Assembly (NCBI RefSeq): GCF_002013895.1
Contig: NZ_MAFQ01000004.1
Location: 124,001 to 188,000, forward strand
Reading direction: 5' to 3'
Origin: Mycobacteroides franklinii
GTDB lineage: Bacteria; Actinomycetota; Actinomycetes; Mycobacteriales; Mycobacteriaceae
DNA length: 64,000 nt
Made by a program: the position numbers and the translations under genes. The notes under the pieces were generated by a model that was not told the DNA's origin, searched no databases, and saw only the letters and a program-made list of their open reading frames with translations. Below, one piece after another: positions 9,511 to 18,455 of the stretch (its first letter is position 1; the number at the start of each line of letters is the position of its first letter).

Positions 9511-10941
9511 ATGCCGGACTCGGTACTCCAGAACTACATCGACGGCCGGTTCGTCGGCTCTTCATCATCGGAGACCATCGACCTGATCAACCCTGTCGAC
9601 GGATCGGTGATGGGGCGCGCGCCTGTCTCCAACGCCGAGGACGTGAACGCCGCCGTGGCGGCCGCCGAACGCGCCTTCGTCACCTGGGGTAGGTCCACAC
9701 CGAGCGTCCGGCAACAGGCCCTGCTCAAACTCGCCGACGCCATCGAGGCGCACATGGACGAGATCGTCGATGCCCAGTGCCGCAACACCGGGCAGCCCAA
9801 GGCCGTCATCGCCGCCGAAGAGGTGGCCGTGAGCGCCGACCAGGTTCGGTTCTTCGCCGGTGCCGCACGAGTCGTCGAGGGCAAATCGGCAGGCGAGTAC
9901 ATGGAGGGGTTCACCTCCTATGTCCGGCGCGAGCCCATCGGGGTCGTCGGCCAGGTCACCCCGTGGAACTACCCCTTCATGATGGCGATCTGGAAGATCG
10001 GCCCCGCCCTGGCCGCCGGGAACACCATCGTGCTCAAGCCCAGCGACACCACCCCGGAGAGCACCCTGGTGCTGGCGCGGCTGACGAAGGGCATCCTGCC
10101 CGACGGAGTCTTCAATGTTGTTCTGGGCACCGCTGCCACCGGCTCGGAATTGGTGAGTCACCCTGCCATTGGCCTGGTTTCGATCACCGGGTCGGTGCGG
10201 GCCGGTATCGCCGTCGCCGCCTCGGCGGCCGAGCAACTCAAGCGCAGCCACCTCGAGCTCGGCGGCAAGGCACCGGCCGTGGTATTCGGCGACGTCGATA
10301 TCGACAAGGCCGCCCTGGGTATCGCACAGGCCGCCTTCTTCAATGCCGGCCAGGACTGTACAGCCGCCACCCGGGTCATCGTGCATCAGTCCATTCACGA
10401 CGACTTCGTGAACGCCCTCAACGCCGCGGCACAGACACTGCGGCCGGGGTTGCCCGACGATCCCGACAGCTTCTACGGGCCGATGAACAACGTCAACCAC
10501 TTCACCGCCGTCACCAAGAAGCTCGAGAACCTGCCCGCACATGCCACCGTCGTCACCGGCGGAAAACGTTGGGGCAACAAGGGCTATTTCATCGAACCCA
10601 CCATCGTCACCGGCGTCCGGCAGGATGACCCGATAGTCCAAGAAGAGACCTTCGGGCCGATCCTGACGGTCCAATCCTTCGATGACGCCGAGGAGGCGAT
10701 TCGCCTGGCCAACGGTGTTCGTTACGCGCTGGCCTCCAGTGTCTGGACGAAGGACCATGCCACGGCCGAAACATTCACCCGCGAGCTGGATTTCGGATGC
10801 GTGTGGGTCAACTGTCATATCCCACTGGTCGCCGAGATGCCGCACGGCGGGTTCAAGTACTCCGGTTACGGCAAGGACCTTTCGGCCTACGGTGTAGAGG
10901 ACTACACCCGGATCAAGCACGTGATGAGCGCGCACTCCTGA
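9511..10941 (+). CDS. patD: Gamma-aminobutyraldehyde dehydrogenase (PatD/YdcW-like)
   Basis: This NAD-dependent aldehyde dehydrogenase would oxidise 4-aminobutanal to GABA. The 476-residue sequence resembles E. coli PatD/YdcW more than other family members, for example FFAGAARVVEG, the C-terminal EMPHGGFKYSGYGKD and YGVEDYTRIKHVM. The catalytic Cys is Cys283 (AGQDCTAATR) and the general base is Glu249 (LELGGKAP). It is the first gene of a six-gene same-strand operon. Its stop codon overlaps the ATG of the amine oxidase (TGATG), and the oxidase would supply its substrate. Control by the divergent PucR regulator is inferred. Confidence 0.9.
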   Translation: MPDSVLQNYIDGRFVGSSSSETIDLINPVDGSVMGRAPVSNAEDVNAAVAAAERAFVTWGRSTPSVRQQALLKLADAIEAHMDEIVDAQCRNTGQPKAVIAAEEVAVSADQVRFFAGAARVVEGKSAGEYMEGFTSYVRREPIGVVGQVTPWNYPFMMAIWKIGPALAAGNTIVLKPSDTTPESTLVLARLTKGILPDGVFNVVLGTAATGSELVSHPAIGLVSITGSVRAGIAVAASAAEQLKRSHLELGGKAPAVVFGDVDIDKAALGIAQAAFFNAGQDCTAATRVIVHQSIHDDFVNALNAAAQTLRPGLPDDPDSFYGPMNNVNHFTAVTKKLENLPAHATVVTGGKRWGNKGYFIEPTIVTGVRQDDPIVQEETFGPILTVQSFDDAEEAIRLANGVRYALASSVWTKDHATAETFTRELDFGCVWVNCHIPLVAEMPHGGFKYSGYGKDLSAYGVEDYTRIKHVMSAHS

Positions 10942-12917
10942 TGAGTAACTCGTGTGAAGCACATTCGGGCCGGGTGGCGACCGACACCTTCCATCCCCTG
11001 GATCCCCTGACCGCGGAGGAATTCACTGCTGTCGCAGAGATTCTGGCGCAGACCCAGGACGTCGGGAAGAGCTGGCGATACACCTCCATCGAACTGTCCG
11101 AACCCTCCAAAGCGGAGATCGCCGCATTCGACACCAGTGGCACCCGGCCCGATCGCCGCGCGCTGGCCACCTGCCTGGACACCACGAAGAACGCCACCTA
11201 CAAGGCTGTCGTCTCGCTGACCTCCGCTGAGGTGCTGTCCTGGAATCACATTCCCGGAGTGCAACCCAACTTCACCGTTGACGAGTGGGAAGAGGCCGAT
11301 ACGGCCCTTCGCGCGCATCCCGACGTGATCGCGGCACTGGCCAAACGCGGCATCACCGACATGGACCTGGTGTTCATGGACACCTGGACCTACGGCGACG
11401 CGGTCATGCCGGAGAAGTACAAGGGCAGGCGCCTCGGCTGGTCGGACACCTGGGTGCGTGCCACTGCGGGCGCCAATCCCTACGCGGGCCCCGTCAACGG
11501 ATTCCACTGCATCATCGATATGAACAGCATGGAGCTGTTGGACATCGAGGACACGTTCACCGTCGAGCGGCCCGAGATGATGGGCGAATACGTGCCGCGG
11601 CACATACCGGAGCGCCTGCGCACACAGAGCACCCGCGAATCCCTACAGCCACTGCACATAACCCAACCCGACGGACCGTCCTTCACGATCGAAGGCAACA
11701 AACTCCAATGGCAGAACTGGTCGCTGCGGGTCGGCTTCAACTACCGCGAGGGCATGACCCTGCACGCGGTGACATACAACGACAACGGCCGGGTGCGGTC
11801 GGTCGCCAACCGCATGTCCTTCGCCGAGATGATGGTGCCTTACCGAGACCACTGCGAAGACCACTACCGCAGAACGGCTTTCGATATCGGCGAGTGGGGT
11901 ATCGGGTTCATGACCACCTCACTGGAACTGGGCTGTGATTGCCTCGGTGAGATCCGGTACCTGGATGCCGTATTGCACAACAGCAAGGGCGAGCCGTACA
12001 CCATCAAGAACGCGATCTGCATCCACGAAGAGGACAACGCCGTCCTGTGGAAACACGTCGACCATGATCACGGCGCCGAGGTGCGCCGGATGCGCCGGCT
12101 TACCGTGTCGTTCCATGTCACCGTCGCCAACTACGAGTACCTCACCTATTGGCGGTTCTACCAGGACGGAAACATCGAATGTGAGGTGCGCGCCACGGGA
12201 ATCATGGTGGTGAGCAACTTCGATGAGGGCGCCACGCATCCGCACGGAACCCTCGTCGACCACCGCACCTATGCGCCGTACCACCAGCATTTCCTCGTCG
12301 CCAGGCTGGACCTGGACGTCGATGGCACCGAGAACACCGTGTACGCCAGCGAAACCGAGATCGAGCCCGTCGGCCCCAACAATCCTTACGGGCTTTCCCT
12401 GCGGCAACGCAACACCCCGCTGCGCACGGAATCGGAAGGCAAACAGGATTTCTGCTGGGAGACTCAGCGAGCCTGGAAGGTTGTCAACGACAACACTCGC
12501 AACGGCATCGGTACGCCACCGGCCTACAAGCTGGTGCCCGGCGCCGCCATCCCGTCCATGTTCGATCCCTCCTCACCGGTGTTAGCGCGCTGCCGTGCCA
12601 TCGAGCACACGCTCTGGGTCACTCCCAACTCACCCGATGAGCGTTGGCCAGCAGGAGAATTCGTCACACAAAGCAAGGAAGACCACGGCCTGCCCGCCTG
12701 GACTGAGGGCAACCGATCCATCGAGAACACCGATGTGGTGCTCTGGTACGTGTTCGGCATCCATCACATCACCCGGCCCGAGGACTGGCCGATCATGCCC
12801 GTCGACACCGTGAACTTCTGGCTCAAACCGGTCGGATTCTTCGACCGCAACCCCTCGCTCGATGTCGCACCCAATCCGCCGAAGAGCTGTCACACACCCG
12901 GACACCAGGAGGCCTAG
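10941..12917 (+). CDS. Copper-containing primary amine oxidase
   Basis: The enzyme oxidatively deaminates primary amines to aldehyde, ammonia and H2O2 using copper and the self-made cofactor topaquinone. With the overlapping ATG it has 658 residues, normal for bacterial copper amine oxidases. The topaquinone precursor is Tyr398 in TVANYE, matching the T-x-x-N-Y-D/E consensus. Copper ligands are His448 and His450 (YHQHF) plus a distal His at 608/609 (FGIHHITRPEDWP). No signal peptide is visible, so it is probably cytosolic. The preceding dehydrogenase and following gabT/gabD make putrescine the most likely substrate. Other monoamines are possible. Confidence 0.93.
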   Translation: MSNSCEAHSGRVATDTFHPLDPLTAEEFTAVAEILAQTQDVGKSWRYTSIELSEPSKAEIAAFDTSGTRPDRRALATCLDTTKNATYKAVVSLTSAEVLSWNHIPGVQPNFTVDEWEEADTALRAHPDVIAALAKRGITDMDLVFMDTWTYGDAVMPEKYKGRRLGWSDTWVRATAGANPYAGPVNGFHCIIDMNSMELLDIEDTFTVERPEMMGEYVPRHIPERLRTQSTRESLQPLHITQPDGPSFTIEGNKLQWQNWSLRVGFNYREGMTLHAVTYNDNGRVRSVANRMSFAEMMVPYRDHCEDHYRRTAFDIGEWGIGFMTTSLELGCDCLGEIRYLDAVLHNSKGEPYTIKNAICIHEEDNAVLWKHVDHDHGAEVRRMRRLTVSFHVTVANYEYLTYWRFYQDGNIECEVRATGIMVVSNFDEGATHPHGTLVDHRTYAPYHQHFLVARLDLDVDGTENTVYASETEIEPVGPNNPYGLSLRQRNTPLRTESEGKQDFCWETQRAWKVVNDNTRNGIGTPPAYKLVPGAAIPSMFDPSSPVLARCRAIEHTLWVTPNSPDERWPAGEFVTQSKEDHGLPAWTEGNRSIENTDVVLWYVFGIHHITRPEDWPIMPVDTVNFWLKPVGFFDRNPSLDVAPNPPKSCHTPGHQEA

Positions 12918-12919
12918 CC

Positions 12920-13810
12920 GTGAACGACGCCGCCACGAGGATTGCAGTTGCATACTTGGCCACCCCGGGCGGCGATGACGCGCTAGCAGTAGGCGCTCAG
13001 ATCGCGCGCTCATTGGGAGCGCATCTGGATCTGTGCATGGTGCTGCCACTGGATCGCCCGATCCTGGCTCCCCTGCCACAACAAGAGCGCCAAGACATCC
13101 TGTCCCAGAACGCCACTCATTGGCTGAATCATGCCGAAGCGACGATTCCCGACGACCTCTCGGTGCAAACGCATATCAGCTTTCACGAGTCGATCGCCGA
13201 GGGACTCATCGCACAATGCGAGGCCCTGGGCGCCGCGGCCATCGTGGTGGGCGGTTCCGGTGGCGGTCTGGTGGGCAGCCTGTCACTGGGCTCCGTGGTC
13301 AATGAACTGGTGCACTCCTCCCCCATTCCGCTGGTGATTTCGCCGCGTGGCGCGCGATATCAGAAGAATCTGCGCATTCGAGAAGTCACCTGCGCCATGG
13401 GTACCCGGCCTGGCGCGCGGGTTCTGCTGGACACCGCATTGCGCGTCTGTAAGCGCGCCGAAACACCGCTGCGGCTGGTGTCTCTGGTGTCCTTCGACCC
13501 GATTCCCGGTGGCGACGACGATCAGTCGGCGCGTGAGCGTGCCACCATTCACGCACAACAATCCCTCGAAACCGCCAAATTGATACTGCCACCGGATATT
13601 CCGCTTACCTCGATTGTCGCCGAGGGACCTACGGTGGAGGCCGCGGTGAACAAACTCGACTGGCACGAAGGCGACATCATCATGGTGGGTTCCAGCCGCC
13701 TCGCGCAGCCGCGACGACTCTTCCTCGGGTCGACGGCCGCCAAGATGCTCCGCGTTCTGCAGGTCCCCATGGTCGTCATTCCCAAGGAAGAAGGGGGCGA
13801 TAGTGACTGA
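12920..13810 (+). CDS. Tandem-domain universal stress protein (UspA family)
   Basis: This 296-residue cytosolic protein has two Usp domains, roughly residues 1-140 and 150-296. The first domain carries a complete ATP-binding loop (VGGSGGGLVGSLSLGSV, G-2x-G-9x-G-S). The second has a degenerate form (VGSSRLAQPRRLFLGSTA). It starts with GTG two bases after the amine-oxidase stop and ends overlapping the permease start by eight bases. In this position it may tune the transporter or protect against the H2O2 made by the oxidase. Both ideas are inferences. Confidence 0.9.
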   Translation: MNDAATRIAVAYLATPGGDDALAVGAQIARSLGAHLDLCMVLPLDRPILAPLPQQERQDILSQNATHWLNHAEATIPDDLSVQTHISFHESIAEGLIAQCEALGAAAIVVGGSGGGLVGSLSLGSVVNELVHSSPIPLVISPRGARYQKNLRIREVTCAMGTRPGARVLLDTALRVCKRAETPLRLVSLVSFDPIPGGDDDQSARERATIHAQQSLETAKLILPPDIPLTSIVAEGPTVEAAVNKLDWHEGDIIMVGSSRLAQPRRLFLGSTAAKMLRVLQVPMVVIPKEEGGDSD

Positions 13811-15344
13811 GGATGTCGCGCGCGCCGAGCTGGAACATGCCGAGCAGTCCGAGGGACTTGTCTCAAAGGGTTTGGCAGCTGGCCGTATCGGAACGTTTAC
13901 CGGCGCCATCCTCGGAATCTCCACGGTGGCACCCGGATACACGCTCACCGCCAGCATCGGACTGATCGTCGCGGCGGTCGGCCTGAAGATGCCCGCGATT
14001 CTCATCGCCGGATTCATCCCGATGTTCCTCACCGCCTACGCATACCGCGAGCTGAATTCGCGAGCTCCGGACTGCGGCGCCTCGTTTACCTGGTCCACCA
14101 AGGCATTCGGGCCCTATGTCGGCTGGATGTGCGGCTGGGGCATGGTCATCGCCACCATCATCGTGCTGTCCAACCTTGCATCCATCGGTGTGCAATACGG
14201 ATATCAGTTTCTCGGCGCCGTCTTCCACAATCAGACACTCGGCGAACTCGCGAACGACAAGGCCGTCAACATCATCTCGACGGTGGCGCTACTGGCCATC
14301 GCCACCTACATCTCCAGCCGCGGCATCACCACGAGCGAGAAGGTGCAGTACGTCCTCGTCGGCTTCCAGATGATCGTGCTGGTGATCTTCGCCGTCGTCG
14401 CCATCGCGAAGGCGCCCAGCGCGGCCGGACATCTCGACTTCAATCTCGACTGGTTCAATCCGCTGACCGGACTGACCCTGAGCGCCTTTGTCATTGGTCT
14501 CATCGGTTCGATATTCGCGTTCTGGGGCTGGGACACCTGCCTAACGCTCGGCGAGGAATGCAAGGACCCGACCAAGGTGCCGGGGCGGGCCGGCTTGCTC
14601 TGTGTGCTGTCGATCTTGCTGACCTATCTGCTGGTGGCAGTCGCGGTCATGATGTTCGCCGGAGTGGGCGATACGGATCTGGGCCTGGCCAACGAGGCGA
14701 ACAAGGACAACATCTTTGGTGCCCTGGCCAATCCGGTGTTAGGCAGCTGGTTCGGCCCACTGCTGCTGCTGGCGATATTCGCCTCCGCGGTGGCCAGCCT
14801 GCAGACCACTTCCCTTCCCGCCGCGCGCACCATGCTCGCCATGGGTACCTACGGCGCCTTTCCCAAGCGGTTCGCCAGCGTCAGCCCCCGCTTTCTCACC
14901 CCTACATTCAGCACCGTGGTGGCCGGTGCGGTCACGGCGGTCTTCTACACGGTCGTCAGCCTGCTCTCCGATCGCACGCTGCTGGATACCATTGCGGCCC
15001 TGGGCATCATGATCTGCTGGTATTACGGCATCACCGCATTCGCCTGCGTGTGGTACTTCCGCACGGAGCTGTTTCAGAACGCCCACAATGTGGTGTACAA
15101 ATTCCTCTTTCCGCTCCTGGGCGGGCTGATGCTGGGGGCGGTGTTCGTGATCTCCATCCGCGAGAGCATGGACCCGGAGAAGACCGGCAGCGGCGCCTCG
15201 ATCGGCGGCATCGGCCTGGTGTTCTACCTGGGCTTCGGCATTCTGGCCTTCGGGGCGGTGCTCATGATGATCATGCGCGTCAAGAGCCCGGACTTCTTCC
15301 TGGGACGCACCCTCACCCGGGACACCGCACCGCTGATGGAATGA
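13803..15344 (+). CDS. APC-superfamily amino acid/polyamine permease
   Basis: The protein has 513 residues and about 12 hydrophobic segments. It has the APC-type first helix with an unwound GxG region (TFTGAILGISTVAPGYTL) and a charged cytosolic N-terminus. It is translationally coupled to the Usp gene (GTG start eight bases before the Usp stop). Its place between an amine oxidase and GABA genes indicates uptake of putrescine, a related amine or GABA across the inner membrane. The sequence alone cannot separate these substrates. A 191-base gap with strong secondary structure follows before gabT. Confidence 0.88.
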   Translation: MTEDVARAELEHAEQSEGLVSKGLAAGRIGTFTGAILGISTVAPGYTLTASIGLIVAAVGLKMPAILIAGFIPMFLTAYAYRELNSRAPDCGASFTWSTKAFGPYVGWMCGWGMVIATIIVLSNLASIGVQYGYQFLGAVFHNQTLGELANDKAVNIISTVALLAIATYISSRGITTSEKVQYVLVGFQMIVLVIFAVVAIAKAPSAAGHLDFNLDWFNPLTGLTLSAFVIGLIGSIFAFWGWDTCLTLGEECKDPTKVPGRAGLLCVLSILLTYLLVAVAVMMFAGVGDTDLGLANEANKDNIFGALANPVLGSWFGPLLLLAIFASAVASLQTTSLPAARTMLAMGTYGAFPKRFASVSPRFLTPTFSTVVAGAVTAVFYTVVSLLSDRTLLDTIAALGIMICWYYGITAFACVWYFRTELFQNAHNVVYKFLFPLLGGLMLGAVFVISIRESMDPEKTGSGASIGGIGLVFYLGFGILAFGAVLMMIMRVKSPDFFLGRTLTRDTAPLME

Positions 15345-15356
15345 GCGGCCCCGCGT

Positions 15357-15436
15357 CGACACGCCGTTTTTCGACGCAAGGCGCGAGAACAACTCGCAGA
15401 ACGCGGCGTGTCGGCGCATGGGAGTGGCGCGCGCCA
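15357..15436. repeat. Nested inverted repeats between the permease and gabT
   Basis: CGACACGCCG (15357-15366) pairs perfectly with CGGCGTGTCG (15404-15413). Within the loop, GCGAG and CTCGC form a second small stem around AACAA. A perfect 12-bp palindrome, TGGCGCGCGCCA, follows at 15425-15436. There is no T-run on the plus strand, so this may be an intercistronic processing or attenuation structure, or an operator for a secondary gabT promoter. No ORF is credible in 15345-15535. Confidence 0.55.
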
Positions 15437-15535
15437 AAACGGCGCAGCGATGACCTGCTGATAGACAAATCGGCCATTCCCAGAAACACGCCGCAGCGGC
15501 AGACTGAGATCGCCGGACCGACGACAGGGAGCGCC

Positions 15536-16885
15536 ATGACCGACATCACCTATCGCCTCGCTCAGAAGCGCAACATCGTCACGCCCCTGCCCGGGCCCCG
15601 ATCCAGTGCGCTGGCCCAGCGCCGCCGCGCTGCGGTCGCCGCGGGCGTCGGCTCCACCGCGCCGGTCTACGCCGTCGACGCCGACGGCGGCGTGATCGTC
15701 GATGCCGACGGCAACTCCTTCATCGACCTCGGAGCGGGTATCGCGGTGACCACCGTCGGCGCCTCCCACCCCGCCGTCGCCGCAGCAATCGCCGACCAGG
15801 CAACGCATTTCACACATACCTGTTTCATGGTGACGCCCTACGAGGGATACGTGCAGGTCGCGGAGCTCCTCAACACCCTGACTCCCGGCGATCACGAGAA
15901 GCGCACCGCACTGTTCAACTCAGGTGCCGAAGCCGTCGAGAACGCCATCAAGGTGGCACGACTGGCCACCGGCCGCCCCGCGGTCGTCGCCTTCGACAAC
16001 GCCTACCACGGCCGCACCAACCTGACGATGGCGCTGACCGCCAAGTCGATGCCCTACAAGTCGCAGTTCGGGCCCTTCGCGCCCGAGGTCTACCGGATGC
16101 CTGCCTCCTATCCGTTGCGTGACGAGGCGGGGTTGACCGGCGAGGAAGCAGCACGGCGGGCGATCTCCCGCATCGAGACCCAGATCGGTGCCCAATCGCT
16201 GGCCGCGATCATCATCGAACCCATCCAGGGCGAGGGCGGATTCATCGTGCCCGCACCCGGATTCCTCTCCACGCTCACCGCATGGGCCAAGGACAACGGC
16301 GTCGTCTTCATCGCCGATGAGGTGCAGACCGGATTCGCGCGCACAGGTGCCTGGTTCGCCTCCGAGCACGACGACATCGTTCCCGACATCGTCACCATGG
16401 CCAAGGGCATCGCCGGGGGCATGCCGCTATCGGCCGTCACCGGACGCGCCGAGCTGATGGACGCGGTGTATACCGGCGGCCTCGGCGGCACCTATGGCGG
16501 TAACCCGGTGACCTGCGCCGCCGCCATCGCCGCGCTGGGCGTCATGCGCGAGCTCGACCTGCCGGGCCGCGCGCGGGTCATCGAAACCTCGGTAGTGTCC
16601 CGGTTGAGCGCGCTTGCCGAGGAGGTCGACGTCATCGGCGAGGTACGCGGGCGCGGCGCCATGCTGGCCATCGAGATCGTCAAACCCGGCACTCTCGAAC
16701 CCGACGCGGCCCTGACCAAAGCCATTGCCGCCGAGGCTCTCTCCCAAGGGGTGCTGATCCTCACCTGCGGAACCTTCGGCAATGTCATCCGCTTGCTGCC
16801 CCCGCTGGTCATCGGGGACGATCTACTGGACGAGGGCATCACCGTCCTCACCGACATCATTCGCGAGAAGGCGAGCCACCAGTGA
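15536..16885 (+). CDS. gabT: 4-aminobutyrate aminotransferase GabT
   Basis: GabT transfers the amino group of GABA to 2-oxoglutarate, giving succinate semialdehyde and glutamate. The ATG at 15536 has a good ribosome-binding site (AGGGAG) and gives 449 residues, the length I recall for M. tuberculosis GabT. The class-III aminotransferase signature is present (VFIADEVQTGFARTG), and the PLP-binding lysine is Lys290 in MAKGIAGGMPL. The frame is open far upstream through the permease gene, but that region is a shadow. The stop overlaps the gabD GTG start (GTGA), so the two GABA genes are coupled. Confidence 0.95.
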   Translation: MTDITYRLAQKRNIVTPLPGPRSSALAQRRRAAVAAGVGSTAPVYAVDADGGVIVDADGNSFIDLGAGIAVTTVGASHPAVAAAIADQATHFTHTCFMVTPYEGYVQVAELLNTLTPGDHEKRTALFNSGAEAVENAIKVARLATGRPAVVAFDNAYHGRTNLTMALTAKSMPYKSQFGPFAPEVYRMPASYPLRDEAGLTGEEAARRAISRIETQIGAQSLAAIIIEPIQGEGGFIVPAPGFLSTLTAWAKDNGVVFIADEVQTGFARTGAWFASEHDDIVPDIVTMAKGIAGGMPLSAVTGRAELMDAVYTGGLGGTYGGNPVTCAAAIAALGVMRELDLPGRARVIETSVVSRLSALAEEVDVIGEVRGRGAMLAIEIVKPGTLEPDAALTKAIAAEALSQGVLILTCGTFGNVIRLLPPLVIGDDLLDEGITVLTDIIREKASHQ

Positions 16886-18336
16886 GCGACCACTCAACAC
16901 TGATCGACGCCGTCCCCACCGACCTGTGGATCGGGGGCAAGCAGGTCCCCTCGTCGAGCGGCGCCCGGTTCCCCGTGCACAACCCGGCCACCGGTGCCAT
17001 CCTGACCACCGTGGCAGACGCCACCACGGCAGACGGTGCCACCGCACTCGATGAGGCCGTCGCCGTGCAACGGTCCTGGGCGGCCACCGCACCACGCGAG
17101 CGAGCCGAAATCCTCCGGCGGGCCTGGGAATTGGTGATGGCGCGGCGAGATGATTTCGCACTGGCGATGACCCTGGAAATGGGTAAACCGCTGGCCGAGA
17201 GCCACGGCGAAGTTGCCTACGGCGGGGAGTTCCTGCGCTGGTTCGCCGAGGAGGCCGTGCGCATCAACGGCCGGTACACCTCGTCACCGACCGGTTCCGG
17301 GCGGATCCTGGTCACCAAGCAGCCCATCGGCCCGACGCTGGCCATCACCCCGTGGAACTTTCCCCTGGCCATGGGCACCCGCAAGATCGGCCCGGCCCTG
17401 GCCGCCGGCTGCACGATGATCGTCAAACCCGCCGCCGAAACGCCGCTCACCATGCTGCTGCTGGGCCAAGTGTTCGCCGATGCCGGGCTGCCCGCGGGCG
17501 TGCTGTCGATCCTGCCCACCACCAACGCCTCCGCATTGACCGGCCCGCTGATCGACGACTCCCGACTGCGCAAGCTGACCTTCACCGGCTCCACCGGTGT
17601 CGGCAAGATCCTGCTGTCTCAGTGCGCCACAAGGGTATTGCGCTCATCGATGGAGCTCGGCGGCAACGCACCGTTCGTGGTGTTCGACGATGCCGACATC
17701 GATGCGGCCGTCGACGGCGCCATGGCGGCCAAGATGCGCAACATCGGCGAGGCATGCACCGCGGCCAACCGCTTCCACGTCGACAACGCGGTGCGCGCCG
17801 AATTCACCGAGAAACTCACCGCACGCATGAGTGCACTCACCATTGGCCCCGGCGACGAGAGCGGCGTGCAGGTGGGCCCGCTGATCACCGCCAAGCAACG
17901 GGCCTCGGTGGACGAGTTGGTGCAGGACGCCGTCAGCAAGGGCGCCGTCATCACCACCGGTGGGGCGATCGCGGAAGGTGAGGGTTACTTCTACCCGCCG
18001 ACGGTGCTCACCGATGTGCCTTCCGATGCAAGAATTCTGCGCGAAGAGGTGTTTGGCCCCGTCGCCGCGATCACCGCGTTCGACGGCGAGGACGCGGGAG
18101 TCGCCGCCGCCAACGACACCGAGTTCGGGCTGGCCGCCTACGTGTACACCACCAATCTGGATCGCGCACTGCGGGTTTCGGAGGCAGTGGAGTCTGGGAT
18201 GGTCGGCGTGAACCGCGGAGTGATCTCCGATGTGGCCGCACCGTTCGGGGGGATCAAGGAATCGGGTATCGGACGGGAAGCCGGTAGCGAGGGCATCGAG
18301 GAATACCTCGAAACGAAATACATCGCACTGCCCTAG
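16882..18336 (+). CDS. gabD: Succinate-semialdehyde dehydrogenase GabD
   Basis: This 484-residue aldehyde dehydrogenase would oxidise succinate semialdehyde to succinate and feed the TCA cycle. The catalytic Cys is Cys292 (GEACTAANR) and the base is Glu258 (MELGGNAP). The GEAC context and the AITPWNFPLAMGTRKIGPALAAG block are typical of the SSADH group. It starts with GTG overlapping the gabT stop by four bases and is the last gene of the amine operon. It completes putrescine to aminobutanal to GABA to succinate. Whether it uses NAD or NADP cannot be read here. Confidence 0.93.
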   Translation: MSDHSTLIDAVPTDLWIGGKQVPSSSGARFPVHNPATGAILTTVADATTADGATALDEAVAVQRSWAATAPRERAEILRRAWELVMARRDDFALAMTLEMGKPLAESHGEVAYGGEFLRWFAEEAVRINGRYTSSPTGSGRILVTKQPIGPTLAITPWNFPLAMGTRKIGPALAAGCTMIVKPAAETPLTMLLLGQVFADAGLPAGVLSILPTTNASALTGPLIDDSRLRKLTFTGSTGVGKILLSQCATRVLRSSMELGGNAPFVVFDDADIDAAVDGAMAAKMRNIGEACTAANRFHVDNAVRAEFTEKLTARMSALTIGPGDESGVQVGPLITAKQRASVDELVQDAVSKGAVITTGGAIAEGEGYFYPPTVLTDVPSDARILREEVFGPVAAITAFDGEDAGVAAANDTEFGLAAYVYTTNLDRALRVSEAVESGMVGVNRGVISDVAAPFGGIKESGIGREAGSEGIEEYLETKYIALP

Positions 18337-18455
18337 ATCGAGGATCGCGCAATGCGCACCGAGTGGTCTTCGAGGCGCTGTCCGCGATGGCGGCACGCCG
18401 CCGCGACACAGCCGGTGCCAACGCCTGGCCGCCGTTCCCGCCAAGCCCGCTGAGC

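Noticed and set aside
9365..9568. 68-residue N-terminal extension of the PucR-type regulator
   Set aside because: It would overlap the divergent dehydrogenase start and cover the promoter palindromes. PucR-domain homology begins at the ATG at 9364.
9565..10962. Long open frame (465 codons) antisense to the aminobutyraldehyde dehydrogenase
   Set aside because: It lies wholly over a conserved enzyme with intact catalytic residues. The translated protein is Gly/Val/Asp/His-rich shadow sequence.
14129..15535. N-terminal extension of gabT through the permease gene
   Set aside because: The frame is open but runs inside the APC permease and has no aminotransferase homology. The ATG at 15536 has a good ribosome-binding site and gives the family length.
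18389..18402. Terminator between gabD and the dioxygenase
   Set aside because: A 5-bp GGCGG/CCGCC stem with no further support. It is common by chance in GC-rich DNA.
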